From Moritella sp. 24 (GTDB taxonomy: Bacteria > Pseudomonadota > Gammaproteobacteria > Enterobacterales > Moritellaceae): a stretch of 64,000 nucleotides of DNA. Position numbers and translations under genes: made by a program. Positions 27,388 to 37,698 of the stretch are shown piece by piece (the stretch's first letter is position 1; every line of letters begins with the position of its first letter). The notes beneath the pieces were generated by a model. That model was not told the DNA's origin and did no database searches. It worked only from the letters and a program-made list of their open reading frames with translations. The DNA is taken from the NCBI RefSeq assembly GCF_018219155.1, contig NZ_CP056123.1, forward strand, positions 4,039,505 through 4,103,504. The letters run 5' to 3'.

Positions 27388-27761
27388 TACCTCAGCAAAT
27401 ATGCTTCGCCGTTAACGGCCAGTGAATACACATAAAATAACCAGCCAATACTCCCTACAAATGCAAAGCAACGGAAAAATAAATTCTTACCTTGCTGTAG
27501 TGACATGTACACCATAAAGGCGATAGAGAGTGTCGACAATAATTTTTCTGTCATGACCGTATCATCAAATGGCGCACGACCAGAAACCATACACACTAAC
27601 GCAATCATCATGATGGTGATCATATCGATCACTTGACGCGATTTAATAAAACCGGCGTGCTCAAGATATGGTGATTGCTTCACTGTGAAGGCAAAATTTA
27701 CAAAATACATGACTACGCTTAATAGCAGCGTCGCGATATGCAGCGGAATAACAATATCCAT
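27387..27761 (-). CDS. sirB2: SirB2 family inner-membrane protein
   Basis: A 124-residue polytopic protein with about four predicted membrane helices (starting LHIATLLLSVVMYFVNFAF). It matches SirB2 by size, hydrophobicity and the conserved H near the N-terminus and TEKLL motif. The role is unknown. It lies between prmC (3-bp gap) and sirB1 (1-bp overlap), clearly within the operon. A second SirB2-like gene occurs at 46429-46803. Confidence 0.88.
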   Translation of the reverse strand: MDIVIPLHIATLLLSVVMYFVNFAFTVKQSPYLEHAGFIKSRQVIDMITIMMIALVCMVSGRAPFDDTVMTEKLLSTLSIAFMVYMSLQQGKNLFFRCFAFVGSIGWLFYVYSLAVNGEAYLLR

Positions 27762-27764
27762 TGA

Positions 27765-28616
27765 TTAGGCTTCTTTTCGTTGTCCGACAGTAATACGATC
27801 GTTATTACCATAGTCTTTATGAGTAATAACCTGATGATAATCTGATGCGTTAAATAACGCGCGTACTGCAGCACCTTGGTCAAAACCATGCTCGACTAAT
27901 AACCAGCCATCTGTTGTTAAAAACTGATAACCTTGGTTAATAATGTGCTTAAGATCAGCAAGTCCATCATCATCAGAAACTAACGCAGTTAGCGGTTCAA
28001 AACGCACGTCACCCATCGCTAAATGTGGATCATGTTCTTCGATGTAAGGCGGATTACTCACAATCACATCAAAACGTTGTTCGCTATCTAACGGTTCAAA
28101 CCAACTGCCTTGTAACACAGTTACATCCAATCCACAGCGTTTCACATTTCGACGCGCTAGTGCTGCTGCACCTTGGTTATATTCGATCGCTGTCACTGTT
28201 GCTTGTGGTAATTCTGAGGCAAGTGCCAGCGCAATAGCGCCCGTACCTGTCCCTAAATCTAATACCTGACAAGCAGAAGTTGGCATAATAGCCAGCGCTT
28301 GTTCCACTAACACTTCCGTATCAGGTCTTGGAATTAACGTATCAGGTGACACCTCTAATTCTAATGACCAAAATTCACGAAAACCAAGAATATGCGCGAC
28401 AGGTTCACCCGCTTGACGGCGAGAGATCAGGGCAGAAAAACGACTAATAACGTCATCATCCAATACCTTGTCATCCCAAGTAAAAAGATAACTGCGATCT
28501 TTTTCGAGTAAAGAACAAAGGATGACTTCAGCATCAAGTTTAGGGCTTTCACTGTCAGCAAGCTGAGTAACAGCCCACTGCAGTAGTTGTGCGATTGTTT
28601 TCACAGTACTCGACAT
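27765..28616 (-). CDS. prmC: Peptide chain release factor N5-glutamine methyltransferase
   Basis: PrmC methylates the glutamine of the GGQ motif in RF1 and RF2. From ATG 28616 (MSSTVKTIAQ) it is 283 residues, with SAM motif DLGTGTGA (120-127) and the substrate-binding NPPY (188-191). This start lies one base after the prfA stop (TAA-T-ATG), indicating translational coupling; a longer frame from 28634 would overlap prfA. The enzyme and its substrate are encoded side by side. Confidence 0.96.
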   Translation of the reverse strand: MSSTVKTIAQLLQWAVTQLADSESPKLDAEVILCSLLEKDRSYLFTWDDKVLDDDVISRFSALISRRQAGEPVAHILGFREFWSLELEVSPDTLIPRPDTEVLVEQALAIMPTSACQVLDLGTGTGAIALALASELPQATVTAIEYNQGAAALARRNVKRCGLDVTVLQGSWFEPLDSEQRFDVIVSNPPYIEEHDPHLAMGDVRFEPLTALVSDDDGLADLKHIINQGYQFLTTDGWLLVEHGFDQGAAVRALFNASDYHQVITHKDYGNNDRITVGQRKEA

Positions 28617-28617
28617 A

Positions 28618-29706
28618 TTAATCAGCTTCAGCAAGTGCCGCTAATTGATCTGCCTGATGTTCTTGAATGATAGGTTGAATCAATACATCTAATTCACCTT
28701 CCATTACTTCGTTTAGACGGTAAAGCGTCAAGTTGATACGGTGATCACTTACACGGCCTTGTGGGTAGTTATAAGTACGGATACGTTCAGAACGATCACC
28801 ACTTGCTACTAGGCTACGACGTGTACTTTCTTCTTCTAAACGAACAACTTCATCTGCAGCTGCTTGAATACGCGCTTGTAGAATTGACATTGCACGTGCA
28901 CGGTTTTTATGTTGTGAACGTTCGTCTTGACACTCAACAACAGTACCCGTTGGAATATGCGTAATACGGATTGCAGAATCGGTTTTATTTACGTGCTGAC
29001 CACCCGCGCCTGATGCACGGAACGTATCAACTTTAAGGTCTGCAGTATTGATGCTAATCGCTTCAGATTCAGGGATCTCAGGCATAACAACAACAGTACA
29101 AGCAGATGTATGGATACGGCCTTGTGATTCAGTTTCTGGTACACGCTGTACACGGTGACCACCTGATTCAAACTTCATCGTACCGAATACAGCTTCACCT
29201 TCCATCTTAACGATAACTTCTTTATAACCGCCTTGATCACTGTCGCTTAAGTTCATTACTGATAAGCGCCAGCCTTTTTTCTCAGCATATTTGCTGTACA
29301 TACGGTAAAGGTCGCCTGCAAAAATTGCAGCTTCATCACCACCAGCACCCGCACGGATCTCTAAGAAACAGTTATTACTGTCATTTGGATCGCGTGGTAA
29401 TAATAGAATTTCTAATTCATCAGTAATACGAGCAACCGCTGCTTTGCTTTCTTTATATTCTTCAACAGCCATTTCACGCATATCAGGATCATCGTCCTTT
29501 AGCATTTCTTCTGCAGAATCGAAGTCATCTTTCGCTTCTTGATATTCTTTAAAGCAAGAAACAAGTTCCTCTAGTTGCGCGTATTCTTTTGTCAGTGCAC
29601 GGTAACGGTCTTGATCACTAATGATCTCTGGCTCACCTAATAATGCCTGAACTTCTTCATGACGCTCGATTAGGGCTTCTAATTTTGTAATGATCGATGC
29701 TTTCAT
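28618..29706 (-). CDS. prfA: Peptide chain release factor 1
   Basis: RF1 ends translation at UAA and UAG. The 362-residue protein carries GGQ at 235-237 and the codon-recognition tripeptide in the PxT position as P190-E191-T192 ([10 protein letters not shown]), where E. coli has PAT; P and T are kept. Other blocks ([18 protein letters not shown]) are conserved. Second gene of the hemA operon, 248 bp after hemA, with a palindrome in the gap. Confidence 0.97.
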   Translation of the reverse strand: MKASIITKLEALIERHEEVQALLGEPEIISDQDRYRALTKEYAQLEELVSCFKEYQEAKDDFDSAEEMLKDDDPDMREMAVEEYKESKAAVARITDELEILLLPRDPNDSNNCFLEIRAGAGGDEAAIFAGDLYRMYSKYAEKKGWRLSVMNLSDSDQGGYKEVIVKMEGEAVFGTMKFESGGHRVQRVPETESQGRIHTSACTVVVMPEIPESEAISINTADLKVDTFRASGAGGQHVNKTDSAIRITHIPTGTVVECQDERSQHKNRARAMSILQARIQAAADEVVRLEEESTRRSLVASGDRSERIRTYNYPQGRVSDHRINLTLYRLNEVMEGELDVLIQPIIQEHQADQLAALAEAD

Positions 29707-29891
29707 CTTTACTCTCGTATTACCGTTAAATAGATCACCGAAGTCTTACAGACAGCTTCAGCAATTGAATATGAATTATTTCTTTGTTGTGATCGGCAAG
29801 GATACCTATATGTAAGGAAATAGTCGATTGCTTTCCGATAATTTACTATTGATATACCTAATATGTACCAAAACAGGTGAAATAGAGTGGT

Positions 29892-29924
29892 CAGTTGCTA
29901 ATGAATACTAATTATCAGCAACTG
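29892..29924. repeat. Palindromic element, copy 2, between hemA and prfA
   Basis: CAGTTGCT (29892-29899) and AGCAACTG (29917-29924) form a perfect 8-bp stem with a 17-base AT-rich loop. The same arms and a similar AT-rich loop occur at 22279-22311. No T-run follows on the minus strand, so it is not a terminator for hemA. Confidence 0.65.
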
Positions 29925-29954
29925 TAATATTTATTACATTTAGAGGAAGAATTA

Positions 29955-31205
29955 CTAATCAAGACCAACAACACGACGCACTAATAATAGTTCGTCATCT
30001 TGATTACGCTTACCAGCACTCACTAACGCTTGAGTTGGCGCGTGGATAAGTTTATTCGTTAATTTGTTCGCTAACTCGGTCAGTACACGCTCACAGTCGG
30101 TGCCATTTTGCATCGCAGCGATTGCCCTTTCGAGTAATATTTCTTTTTCAGCCATTGCAGAGGTGCGGTATTCTTTAATTGAATCAACACTTGATAATGA
30201 TGCTATCCATTCAGAAAATAACAATGTTTCTTCAGTAATAATATGTTCAGCTTGTTGCGCTGCATCTTGGCGTGCTTCTTTATTTTGTTCGATGATGCCT
30301 TGCAAGTCATCCACTGTATATAAATAAGCGTTACCTAATTCCCCCACCTCTTCTTCAATATCACGCGGAACCGCAATATCAACCAAGAAAATCGGTTTTT
30401 GTTTACGTTGTTTCAACGCACTTTCAATCATTCCTTTACCTATTATCGGTAATGGGCTTGCTGTTGAGCTGATAACAATATCGGCATTGTGTAAATGCTG
30501 AGGAATTTCTTCTAACGTAAAGGTTGTCGCACCAAACTTTTCACCCAGCGCTTGTGCACGAGATACGGTACGGTTAGCCACCATCATCTCACTCACATTT
30601 TGCTCTGCAAGATGGGTAGCAACAAGATCAATTGTTTCACCAGCACCAATCAATAACACGCGTGTTTTCGACAAATCATCAAAGATATGTTTACTTAAAC
30701 TCACCGCTGCAAATGCGACTGATACCGCATTAGCACCGATCTCAGTTTCGGTGCGCACACGTTTTGCCGCTGTAAATGTTTTTTGAAATAGCTTTTCGAG
30801 GGTCTGAGCGACAGAATTTAATTGTTTTGCTTTTGCAAACGCTTGCTTTATCTGTCCCAGAATTTGAGGTTCACCTAATACGAGTGAATCCAAACCACCT
30901 GCAACACGCATTAAATGACGAACCGCATCAGCATCGTAATGACGGTAAGTACATGATGCAAGCTCATCAGCAGGTATCTGATGGAAGTCAACTAACCACT
31001 GCGTAACACGCTCAGGTTGGCCTTGCTCAATCTTGCAATATATCTCTGTACGATTACAAGTTGAAACTATCACCGCCTCAGAAGCAACGCCCTCAGCAAT
31101 TATGCTGGTAAAGGCATCTTCAATATTGTCGGGTGAAAAAGCGACCTTTTCACGTAGTGATACAGGTGCCGTATTATGATTTATACCAAGTGCTAACAGA
31201 GTCAT
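29955..31205 (-). CDS. hemA: Glutamyl-tRNA reductase
   Basis: HemA reduces glutamyl-tRNA-Glu to glutamate-1-semialdehyde, the first step of C5-pathway haem synthesis. The nucleophile C50 lies in [36 protein letters not shown] and the NADPH-binding [12 protein letters not shown] are all present in 416 residues. It is divergent from lolB and heads the prfA-prmC-sirB-kdsA unit, as in E. coli. Confidence 0.97.
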   Translation of the reverse strand: MTLLALGINHNTAPVSLREKVAFSPDNIEDAFTSIIAEGVASEAVIVSTCNRTEIYCKIEQGQPERVTQWLVDFHQIPADELASCTYRHYDADAVRHLMRVAGGLDSLVLGEPQILGQIKQAFAKAKQLNSVAQTLEKLFQKTFTAAKRVRTETEIGANAVSVAFAAVSLSKHIFDDLSKTRVLLIGAGETIDLVATHLAEQNVSEMMVANRTVSRAQALGEKFGATTFTLEEIPQHLHNADIVISSTASPLPIIGKGMIESALKQRKQKPIFLVDIAVPRDIEEEVGELGNAYLYTVDDLQGIIEQNKEARQDAAQQAEHIITEETLLFSEWIASLSSVDSIKEYRTSAMAEKEILLERAIAAMQNGTDCERVLTELANKLTNKLIHAPTQALVSAGKRNQDDELLLVRRVVGLD

Positions 31206-31356
31206 GTATTACTTACAGTGAATAGTTATAAAAACAAATAGAACATTCATTCTACGCAAAAAGTATGAATTTTTAAAGTGACAAAACCATGCATATCTGT
31301 TTTTATAAGCCCATGCTTGCTCTTTATCATCATTACTTTATTTTTTTGAGTATCTT

Positions 31357-31965
31357 ATGACATTTCAGCGTTCTATTTACATCTTAATTGTGAGTGTATT
31401 ACTCAGCGCCTGTAGTACAACAACACAGTACCAAGCGCCAACGGGTAGTCCAGAACAATTATGGCAGCAACATCAGTTGCAATTACAAAAAATTAAAACT
31501 TGGCAACTACAAGGACAAATTGCGTTTATTAGTCCTGACTCTCGTCATTCTGCCACGTTAAACTGGCAGCAATATACTAACGATTTCAACATCAATTTAA
31601 CGGGGCCATTTGGTATTCATGTGCTCACGATTAAGCGCAGTGATAATATCTCGACTCTAATTCTAGACGATGATAGTCAATATCAAAGTAATAATACGCA
31701 AGCGCTTATTAACCAACTCAGTCCAATACCTATTCCGGTAAGCGAGTTACGTTCTTGGATCTTAGGTGATCCGCTTACCGACGATATTACCCTTGATAGC
31801 TTTGGCCGAGTAACTAAAGCGACTCATCCACAAGGCTGGACGCTCCGCTATACTAAATATCAACGCATCGATAATATGTGGTTACCCAAAAATATTGAAA
31901 TCAAAAATGATGACATGCGTATAAAAATATCGACTCGAAACTGGAAGTTAAATGCAACAAACTAA
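31357..31965 (+). CDS. lolB: Outer-membrane lipoprotein LolB
   Basis: LolB receives lipoproteins from LolA and inserts them in the outer membrane. It is itself a lipoprotein: the lipobox LLSAC puts the acylated cysteine at C19. The 202-residue protein has the typical core (IKTWQLQGQIAFIS, LNWQQYTNDFNINLTGPFG). Its end overlaps ispE by 14 bp, indicating cotranscription. Confidence 0.94.
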   Translation: MTFQRSIYILIVSVLLSACSTTTQYQAPTGSPEQLWQQHQLQLQKIKTWQLQGQIAFISPDSRHSATLNWQQYTNDFNINLTGPFGIHVLTIKRSDNISTLILDDDSQYQSNNTQALINQLSPIPIPVSELRSWILGDPLTDDITLDSFGRVTKATHPQGWTLRYTKYQRIDNMWLPKNIEIKNDDMRIKISTRNWKLNATN

Positions 31966-32815
31966 TACGATTAGCCACTGGTCAGCACCTGCAAAACTAA
32001 ATCTCTTTCTTTATATAAATGGTCGCCGTCCCGACGGTTATCATGAGTTACAAACATTATTTCAATTTGTTGATATTGGTGATGAGTTAGTCATCTCGCC
32101 TAATCTAAATGATGATATAACGATTACCCCTGAGATACCGGGTGTACCCGTTACCGAAAATATCATCTATCAAGCAGCCATGGCGCTTAAAGCACATTCA
32201 TCATTACCACTAGGTGCTGACATTAAGCTCACCAAAAACCTACCTATGGGTGGCGGTTTAGGTGGTGGTTCTTCAGATGCTGCAACGACCTTAGTCGCAC
32301 TAAATAAATTATGGCAGTTACAGTTGGATGAAGATCAATTAGCTGCAATAGGAGTCAAACTTGGTGCAGACGTGCCAGTCTTTGTTCGTGGCCATGCAGC
32401 ATTTGCAGAAGGAATTGGTGAAGTTCTCACCTCAATAGAGGTAGAAGAGAAGTATTATCTTATTGCAGTACCTGACACACAGGTCAACACTGCAAAATTA
32501 TTTTCGGACCCAGAGTTAATCCGCGATACGCCAAAACGCCCGCTGCATCAGTTGTTACAAGAAGAATGGAAAAATGACTTTGAGCCAACTGTGAAAAAAC
32601 GTCATCCCGAGGTTGCAAAAGCATTAGAGTGGTTGCTAAAATATGCGCCATCTCGACTGACAGGTTCCGGTTGTTGCGTTTTTTCTGAGTTTAAAACTAA
32701 GTCTGATGCATTAACAGTATTAGCTAAAGCGCCTGAAGGCATGCAAATTTATATCGCGAAGAGCTTAAATAAATCACCATTATTACGTGATTTAGAAAAC
32801 GCGACTATTGCATGA
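31952..32815 (+). CDS. ispE: 4-Diphosphocytidyl-2-C-methyl-D-erythritol kinase
   Basis: IspE phosphorylates CDP-methylerythritol in the MEP isoprenoid pathway. This GHMP kinase of 287 residues has SAPAKLNLFLYINGRRPDGYHE, the ATP loop LPMGGGLGGGSSDAA and the C-terminal SRLTGSGCCVFSEF. The start overlaps lolB. A spacer of 178 bp containing a TATAAT-like box precedes prs. Confidence 0.96.
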   Translation: MQQTNTISHWSAPAKLNLFLYINGRRPDGYHELQTLFQFVDIGDELVISPNLNDDITITPEIPGVPVTENIIYQAAMALKAHSSLPLGADIKLTKNLPMGGGLGGGSSDAATTLVALNKLWQLQLDEDQLAAIGVKLGADVPVFVRGHAAFAEGIGEVLTSIEVEEKYYLIAVPDTQVNTAKLFSDPELIRDTPKRPLHQLLQEEWKNDFEPTVKKRHPEVAKALEWLLKYAPSRLTGSGCCVFSEFKTKSDALTVLAKAPEGMQIYIAKSLNKSPLLRDLENATIA

Positions 32816-32993
32816 TTGAAAAACACTGCGCAATAATAATGAACACTAGAAAATAAATGCAATACTTGAATCTTAGCTATTAAGTTGTTACCAAATTCTA
32901 AGAGATTAACGCTGGGGATCTCTACTAAGCAGTTCGCTGTTTAGGAGTATAATTATATCCCGGCCAAATACATCGATTACCTGAGGTTACACC

Positions 32994-33938
32994 GTGCCCG
33001 ACATGAAGCTCTTTGCTGGTAACGCTACACCAGAACTTGCACAGAAAGTTGCAGACCGCCTTTTCATTCAACTTGGCAAAGCCAAAGTTGGTCGCTTTAG
33101 CGATGGTGAAATTAGTGTTGAAATTGAAGAAAATGTACGTGGTGGAGATATCTTCATCCTACAGTCTACTTGTGCACCAACTAACGACAACCTAATGGAA
33201 TTGATCGTTATGGTTGACGCAATGCGTCGCGCATCTGCTGGCCGTATTACTGCAGTAATCCCTTACTTTGGTTATGCTCGTCAAGATCGTCGTGTACGTT
33301 CTTCTCGTGTGCCAATTACAGCTAAAGTTGTTGCAGATTTCCTTTCAAGTGTTGGTGTTGACCGTGTATTAACGGTTGATCTACATGCTGAACAAATCCA
33401 AGGTTTCTTCGATGTGCCTGTTGATAATGTATTTGGTACGCCAGTATTATTAGAAGACATGCAAGAAAAGAATCTTGAAAACCCAGTGATCGTATCTCCG
33501 GATATCGGTGGTGTTGTACGTGCTCGTGCTAACGCTAAATTACTTGACGAAGCTGACCTTGCGATTATCGACAAACGTCGTCCAAAAGCAAACGTAGCAC
33601 AAGTAATGCATATTATTGGTGATGTTAAAGACCGTGACTGTATCCTTGTTGATGACATGATCGATACTGGCGGTACATTATGTGCAGCAGCAGTAGCACT
33701 AAAGAAAAATGGCGCGAAACGTGTATTTGCTTACGCGACTCACCCAGTATTCTCTGGTAATGCAGTAGAGAACCTACGTGATTCTTGTATCGACGAAATC
33801 GTTGTAACAGACTCAGTACCACTATCTCCAGAAATTGCTGCTCTACCAAACGTTCGCGTATTAAGCTTAAGCCCTATGCTTGCAGAATCAATTCGCCGCG
33901 TTAGCAATGAAGAATCTATTTCGGCAATGTTTAAATAA
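32994..33938 (+). CDS. prs: Ribose-phosphate pyrophosphokinase
   Basis: Prs makes PRPP from ribose 5-phosphate and ATP for nucleotide, His, Trp and NAD synthesis. The 314-residue sequence is nearly that of E. coli: [31 protein letters not shown] and the PRPP loop [10 protein letters not shown]. Translation likely starts at GTG 32994, as in E. coli, behind GAGG; ATG 33003 is the alternative. A strong terminator follows. Confidence 0.97.
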   Translation: MPDMKLFAGNATPELAQKVADRLFIQLGKAKVGRFSDGEISVEIEENVRGGDIFILQSTCAPTNDNLMELIVMVDAMRRASAGRITAVIPYFGYARQDRRVRSSRVPITAKVVADFLSSVGVDRVLTVDLHAEQIQGFFDVPVDNVFGTPVLLEDMQEKNLENPVIVSPDIGGVVRARANAKLLDEADLAIIDKRRPKANVAQVMHIIGDVKDRDCILVDDMIDTGGTLCAAAVALKKNGAKRVFAYATHPVFSGNAVENLRDSCIDEIVVTDSVPLSPEIAALPNVRVLSLSPMLAESIRRVSNEESISAMFK

Positions 33939-34011
33939 TTTAGACTACTTTTTAAAGCATCTGTTAAGACTCTTTAAAACGTTCAGTAACTAAATTTAAG
34001 CACTGCAATAA

Positions 34012-34044
34012 AACCGAGTTTGGTGATGCCAGACTCGGTTTTTT
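34012..34044 (+). terminator. Rho-independent terminator after prs
   Basis: AACCGAGT and ACTCGGTT pair across a 13-base loop that can itself partly close (TTGG/CCAG), followed by six T residues. Confidence 0.88.
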
Positions 34045-34220
34045 AGTTCTACCACTTCCCCAAATAATAACGTAACAACTCACGTTCAGACCTTTCACTC
34101 ACTCGTCAGTTGAGGTTTTCCCTGACACAGGGTAAAATAGCGCGTTTTTTATTCAATGAGTAACGAAGCTATTGGCTAGATAACTCATTACGCAATCATT
34201 ACAGCAATTATAGGTATACC

Positions 34221-34811
34221 ATGAGCAACGACATTCGTTTAATTGTCGGCCTGGCAAATCCAGGACAAGAATACAGCCGCACACGTCATAATGCTGGTGC
34301 CTGGTTTATTAACGAATTAGCAAAATGGCACAACACACAGTTACGTGAAGAAACAAAATATTTTGGTCATACAGCCCGTATTAATGTGGCAGGCCAAGAT
34401 GTACGCTTACTCGTACCGACTACGTTCATGAATTTAAGCGGTAAATCAGTTGCTGCACTGGCAAAATTCTACCAAATTGAAATCACACAGATTTTAGTTG
34501 TTCACGATGAACTCGATTTACCACCTGGAGTCGCTAAATTTAAGCAAGGCGGTAGCCATGGTGGCCATAATGGTCTTAAAGATATCATTAGTAAGATGGC
34601 AAACAGCAAAGAATTCTACCGTCTACGTATTGGCATTGGCCACCCGGGCAGTAAAGAAAAAGTAACCGGATACGTACTTGGTAAAGCACAAAAAATAGAA
34701 CAAGAACAAATGGATGCAGCAATTGATGAAGCAGTCCGCTGTATCGATATTTTAGCTAAAGACGGTATGGTTAAAGCGATGAGTCGTTTACATACGTTTA
34801 AAGCACAATGA
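34221..34811 (+). CDS. pth: Peptidyl-tRNA hydrolase
   Basis: Pth releases tRNA from peptidyl-tRNAs that drop off the ribosome. Catalytic H23 (TRHNAG) with D96 ([11 protein letters not shown]) and N71 (FMNLSG) are seen, along with GGHNGLKDI and RIGIGHPG. The length of 196 is normal. It precedes ychF by 92 bp, the same pairing as in E. coli. Confidence 0.97.
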   Translation: MSNDIRLIVGLANPGQEYSRTRHNAGAWFINELAKWHNTQLREETKYFGHTARINVAGQDVRLLVPTTFMNLSGKSVAALAKFYQIEITQILVVHDELDLPPGVAKFKQGGSHGGHNGLKDIISKMANSKEFYRLRIGIGHPGSKEKVTGYVLGKAQKIEQEQMDAAIDEAVRCIDILAKDGMVKAMSRLHTFKAQ

Positions 34812-34903
34812 TTAATTAATAAAAAATAAGTAATTAAACACACACAGATAAATTATTTAGCTGTGTGAACCAATTTTAGTACATAGCAAAGAAGGTAAAA
34901 ATC

Positions 34904-35995
34904 ATGGGTTTTAAATGCGGTATCGTAGGCTTACCAAACGTAGGTAAATCAACACTATTTAATGCATTAACACAAGCTGGTATCGAAGCTGCCAATTTCC
35001 CATTCTGCACAATCGAGCCGAATACAGGTGTAGTACCAGTGCCAGATAAGCGTTTAGACGCACTGTCTGCAATTGTAAACCCTGAGCGCGTATTACCAAC
35101 TACAATGGAATTCGTTGATATCGCAGGCTTAGTAGCTGGCGCATCAAAAGGTGAAGGTCTAGGTAACAAATTCCTAGCAAACATCCGTGAAACAGATGCA
35201 ATTGGTCATGTTGTACGTTGTTTTGAAAATGAAAACATCATTCACGTGAACAACAAAATTGCACCATTAGATGATATCGAAATCATCAACACAGAACTTG
35301 CTCTAGCGGATCTAGATAGCTGTGAACGCGCATTGCTACGTTTAGCTAAAAAAGCAAAAGGCGGCGATAAAGACGCTAAATTTGAAGTACCTGTTGTTGA
35401 AAAAATCATTGCTCACCTTGCTGAAGGTGAAATGATCCGTTCTTTAGAACTTTCTAAAGAAGAGATTGCAGCGATTGAATACATGAACTTTTTAACATTG
35501 AAACCAACAATGTACATCGCTAACGTAGATGAAGATGGTTTTGAAGATAACGAGCATCTAGATGCAGTACGTGCACTTGCAGCGACAGAAAATGCAGTTG
35601 TTGTTGCGATCTGTGCATCAATGGAAGCAGATATTGCTGAACTTGAAGATGAAGAACGTGCAGAGTTCATGGAAGACATGGGTATCGAAGAACCGGGTCT
35701 TAACCGTGTAATTCGTGCTGGTTATGAACTACTAACACTACAAACTTACTTCACAGCTGGTGTTAAAGAAGTACGTGCATGGACTATCCCTGTAAACGCA
35801 ACTGCACCACAAGCGGCAGGTAAGATCCACACTGACTTCGAAAAAGGTTTCATCCGTGCAGAAGTAACGCCTTATGCAGCGTTCATTGAGCACAAAGGTG
35901 AAGCAGGCGCTAAGACTGCTGGTCAATGGCGTCTAGAAGGTAAAGATTACATCGTTAAAGATGGTGATGTTGTACATTTCCGTTTCAACGTATAA
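34904..35995 (+). CDS. ychF: Redox-regulated ATPase YchF (Obg family)
   Basis: YchF/OLA1 is an Obg-family P-loop protein that prefers ATP, binds ribosomes and modulates stress responses. Residues 8-16 form the Walker [10 protein letters not shown]; the switch [17 protein letters not shown] follows and a TGS domain closes the C-terminus ([18 protein letters not shown]... [11 protein letters not shown]). The length of 363 equals the family. Cotranscription with pth is plausible. Confidence 0.97.
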   Translation: MGFKCGIVGLPNVGKSTLFNALTQAGIEAANFPFCTIEPNTGVVPVPDKRLDALSAIVNPERVLPTTMEFVDIAGLVAGASKGEGLGNKFLANIRETDAIGHVVRCFENENIIHVNNKIAPLDDIEIINTELALADLDSCERALLRLAKKAKGGDKDAKFEVPVVEKIIAHLAEGEMIRSLELSKEEIAAIEYMNFLTLKPTMYIANVDEDGFEDNEHLDAVRALAATENAVVVAICASMEADIAELEDEERAEFMEDMGIEEPGLNRVIRAGYELLTLQTYFTAGVKEVRAWTIPVNATAPQAAGKIHTDFEKGFIRAEVTPYAAFIEHKGEAGAKTAGQWRLEGKDYIVKDGDVVHFRFNV

Positions 35996-36042
35996 CTTTA
36001 CTTAAGCTAAGTACCTTAGTTTATATCTAAAGTAAGCACACT

Positions 36043-36066
36043 AAAACGCTGGCAATTGCCGGCGTT
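36043..36066 (+). terminator. Probable terminator after ychF
   Basis: AAACGCtGGCAATTGCCgGCGTTT is a near-perfect palindrome with one mismatch, followed by GTTGTTT, a weak U-rich tail. The 230 bp after it (to 36298) hold nothing I can identify. Confidence 0.6.
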
Positions 36067-36298
36067 TGTTGTTTCTGGCGTCTGTAAACGAGCTTAATGT
36101 AAATAAATCTGCACTATATGAATTAAATAAGCGAATTATAGTGAAATCGCGAAGCTTAGGCGCAATTAATAAAAACACGTAATAACTACGTTGAATTATC
36201 AATGTTTGCAGTTTTGATACAAATAGCATAGAGTGACAACAGGATTTGTACACAAATTCAACAAGCGTCATTAAAAATGTTTTTTAACTAAAAAATAG

Positions 36299-36327
36299 TT
36301 GACGAACTTGGCTGTTATTAGCATAAT
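36299..36327 (+). promoter_or_regulatory. Promoter of the tRNA operon
   Basis: TTGACG (36299-36304), 17 bases, CATAAT (36322-36327), then the GC-rich discriminator GCGCCCCG, typical of stringently controlled stable-RNA promoters. AT-rich sequence lies upstream. It stands 53 bp before the first tRNA. Confidence 0.8.
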
Positions 36328-36379
36328 GCGCCCCGTTCCAACGAAACAGGTAACTGCTAGTCGGAATGAGATTTAAGAT

Positions 36380-36456
36380 GGCCATGTAGCTCAGCTGGTT
36401 AGAGCACAGCACTCATAATGCTGGGGTCACAGGTTCAAGTCCCGTCATGGCCACCA
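36380..36456 (+). tRNA. tRNA-Met (CAT), copy 1
   Basis: 77 nt including CCA. The acceptor stem GGCCATG pairs with CATGGCC; the anticodon loop is CTCATAA. It matches elongator tRNA-Met (E. coli metT) and lacks the initiator C1-A72 mismatch. First of nine tRNAs in this array. Confidence 0.97.
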
Positions 36457-36472
36457 TCTTAATTCGAATTGT

Positions 36473-36547
36473 AGGGATATCGCCAAGCGGTAAGGCACCG
36501 GGTTTTGATCTCGGGATTCTGAGGTTCAAATCCTCATATCCCTGCCA
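36473..36547 (+). tRNA. tRNA-Gln (TTG), copy 1
   Basis: 75 nt including CCA. The acceptor AGGGATA pairs with TATCCCT; the anticodon loop TTTTGAT gives TTG. Confidence 0.97.
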
Positions 36548-36650
36548 TTATATATAACGATTGGCTATTTAGCGGATTGTTAAATTTATAAACACTGTTT
36601 ATCATTAATTTGATTAACACTACCAAGTTTATAAATATAAAGAATATTGT

Positions 36651-36735
36651 GCGGAAGTGGCGGAATTGGTAGACGCGCTAGATTTAGGTTCTAGTATCGC
36701 AAGGTGTGAGAGTTCAAGTCTCTCCTTCCGCACCA
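36651..36735 (+). tRNA. tRNA-Leu (TAG), copy 1
   Basis: 85 nt with a long class II variable arm. The anticodon TAG lies in ATTTAGGTT. The acceptor GCGGAAG pairs with CTTCCGC; CCA is encoded. It corresponds to E. coli leuW. Confidence 0.97.
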
Positions 36736-36768
36736 TGCTTTAACATGACATTGTCATGAACAAATTGT

Positions 36769-36843
36769 AGGGATATCGCCAAGCGGTAAGGCACCGGGTT
36801 TTGATCTCGGGATTCTGAGGTTCAAATCCTCATATCCCTGCCA
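36769..36843 (+). tRNA. tRNA-Gln (TTG), copy 2
   Basis: Identical to copy 1 over its 75 nt, CCA encoded. Confidence 0.97.
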
Positions 36844-36938
36844 TATACCAACACAGACTTAGTCAGTGTTAACTTTGTAAGGTTTATTGAACTCTAACCA
36901 TTCAATACTACCAACCTTGTAAAGATAAAGAATATTGT

Positions 36939-37023
36939 GCGGAAGTGGCGGAATTGGTAGACGCGCTAGATTTAGGTTCTAGTATCGCAAGGTGTGAGAG
37001 TTCAAGTCTCTCCTTCCGCACCA
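36939..37023 (+). tRNA. tRNA-Leu (TAG), copy 2
   Basis: Identical to the first tRNA-Leu. The spacer before it (ATAAAGAATATTGT) resembles the one before copy 1, pointing to duplication of a Gln-Leu unit. Confidence 0.97.
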
Positions 37024-37058
37024 TGCTTTAAATATAACTTCGGTTATATAAGATTTGT

Positions 37059-37133
37059 AGGGATATCGCCAAGCGGTAAGGCACCGGGTTTTGATCTCGG
37101 GATTCTGAGGTTCAAATCCTCATATCCCTGCCA
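37059..37133 (+). tRNA. tRNA-Gln (TTG), copy 3
   Basis: Identical to copy 1 over its 75 nt, CCA encoded. Confidence 0.97.
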
Positions 37134-37181
37134 CTTTATCTAATTCGTATTTATACGGATAAGATGAAAAAAAGTAAGAAT

Positions 37182-37258
37182 GGCCATGTAGCTCAGCTGG
37201 TTAGAGCACAGCACTCATAATGCTGGGGTCACAGGTTCAAGTCCCGTCATGGCCACCA
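37182..37258 (+). tRNA. tRNA-Met (CAT), copy 2
   Basis: Identical to the first elongator tRNA-Met, 77 nt with CCA. Confidence 0.97.
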
Positions 37259-37281
37259 TTCTTATTTTAAAATAAAACATT

Positions 37282-37366
37282 GCGGAAGTGGCGGAATTGG
37301 TAGACGCGCTAGATTTAGGTTCTAGTATCGTAAGGTGTGAGAGTTCAAGTCTCTCCTTCCGCACCA
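37282..37366 (+). tRNA. tRNA-Leu (TAG), copy 3
   Basis: 85 nt with CCA. It differs from the other two tRNA-Leu copies at one base in the variable arm (TATCGTAAGG instead of TATCGCAAGG). Confidence 0.97.
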
Positions 37367-37408
37367 TGTTTTATTGCACAATACAGCAATGCTGTAGCAA
37401 AGAATTGT

Positions 37409-37483
37409 AGGGATATCGCCAAGCGGTAAGGCACCGGGTTTTGATCTCGGGATTCTGAGGTTCAAATCCTCATATCCCTGCCA
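37409..37483 (+). tRNA. tRNA-Gln (TTG), copy 4
   Basis: Identical to copy 1. It is the last tRNA; no clear intrinsic terminator follows before the heptamer repeat. Confidence 0.97.
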
Positions 37484-37516
37484 CTTCTTTCCAACTTCTC
37501 CCCATGAATACCTCCT

Positions 37517-37579
37517 CTAATTTCTAATTTCTAATTTCTAATTTCTAATTTCTAATTTCTAATTTCTAATTTCTAATTT
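37517..37579. repeat. Tandem heptamer repeat, 9 copies of CTAATTT
   Basis: Nine perfect head-to-tail copies of CTAATTT plus one extra base. It lies between the tRNA array and the haem-c chemoreceptor gene. Such perfect short repeats often change copy number by slippage. It is not in a coding frame. The rest of the 361-bp gap (37484-37844) holds a FliA-like promoter and no gene. Confidence 0.97.
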
Positions 37580-37698
37580 CAGTATTTTAATCCCAACTGA
37601 CTAACACAAACAAAAAACTATAAACTCCCCTCATATCTATCATTTATTTTATTTAAATTGATACCGCAGATAATTCACCGCTATTTACAATCCCCCTC

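Noticed and set aside
28618-29706. RF1 codon-recognition motif PET instead of PAT as a sign of altered stop recognition
   Set aside because: The motif is PxT; the proline and threonine are kept, so normal UAA/UAG reading is expected.
36041-36271. 76-codon minus-strand frame after ychF
   Set aside because: It overlaps the ychF terminator, has no ribosome binding site and an erratic composition.
37517-37579. Possible CRISPR array
   Set aside because: Repeats are 7 bp with no spacers; it is a simple tandem repeat.
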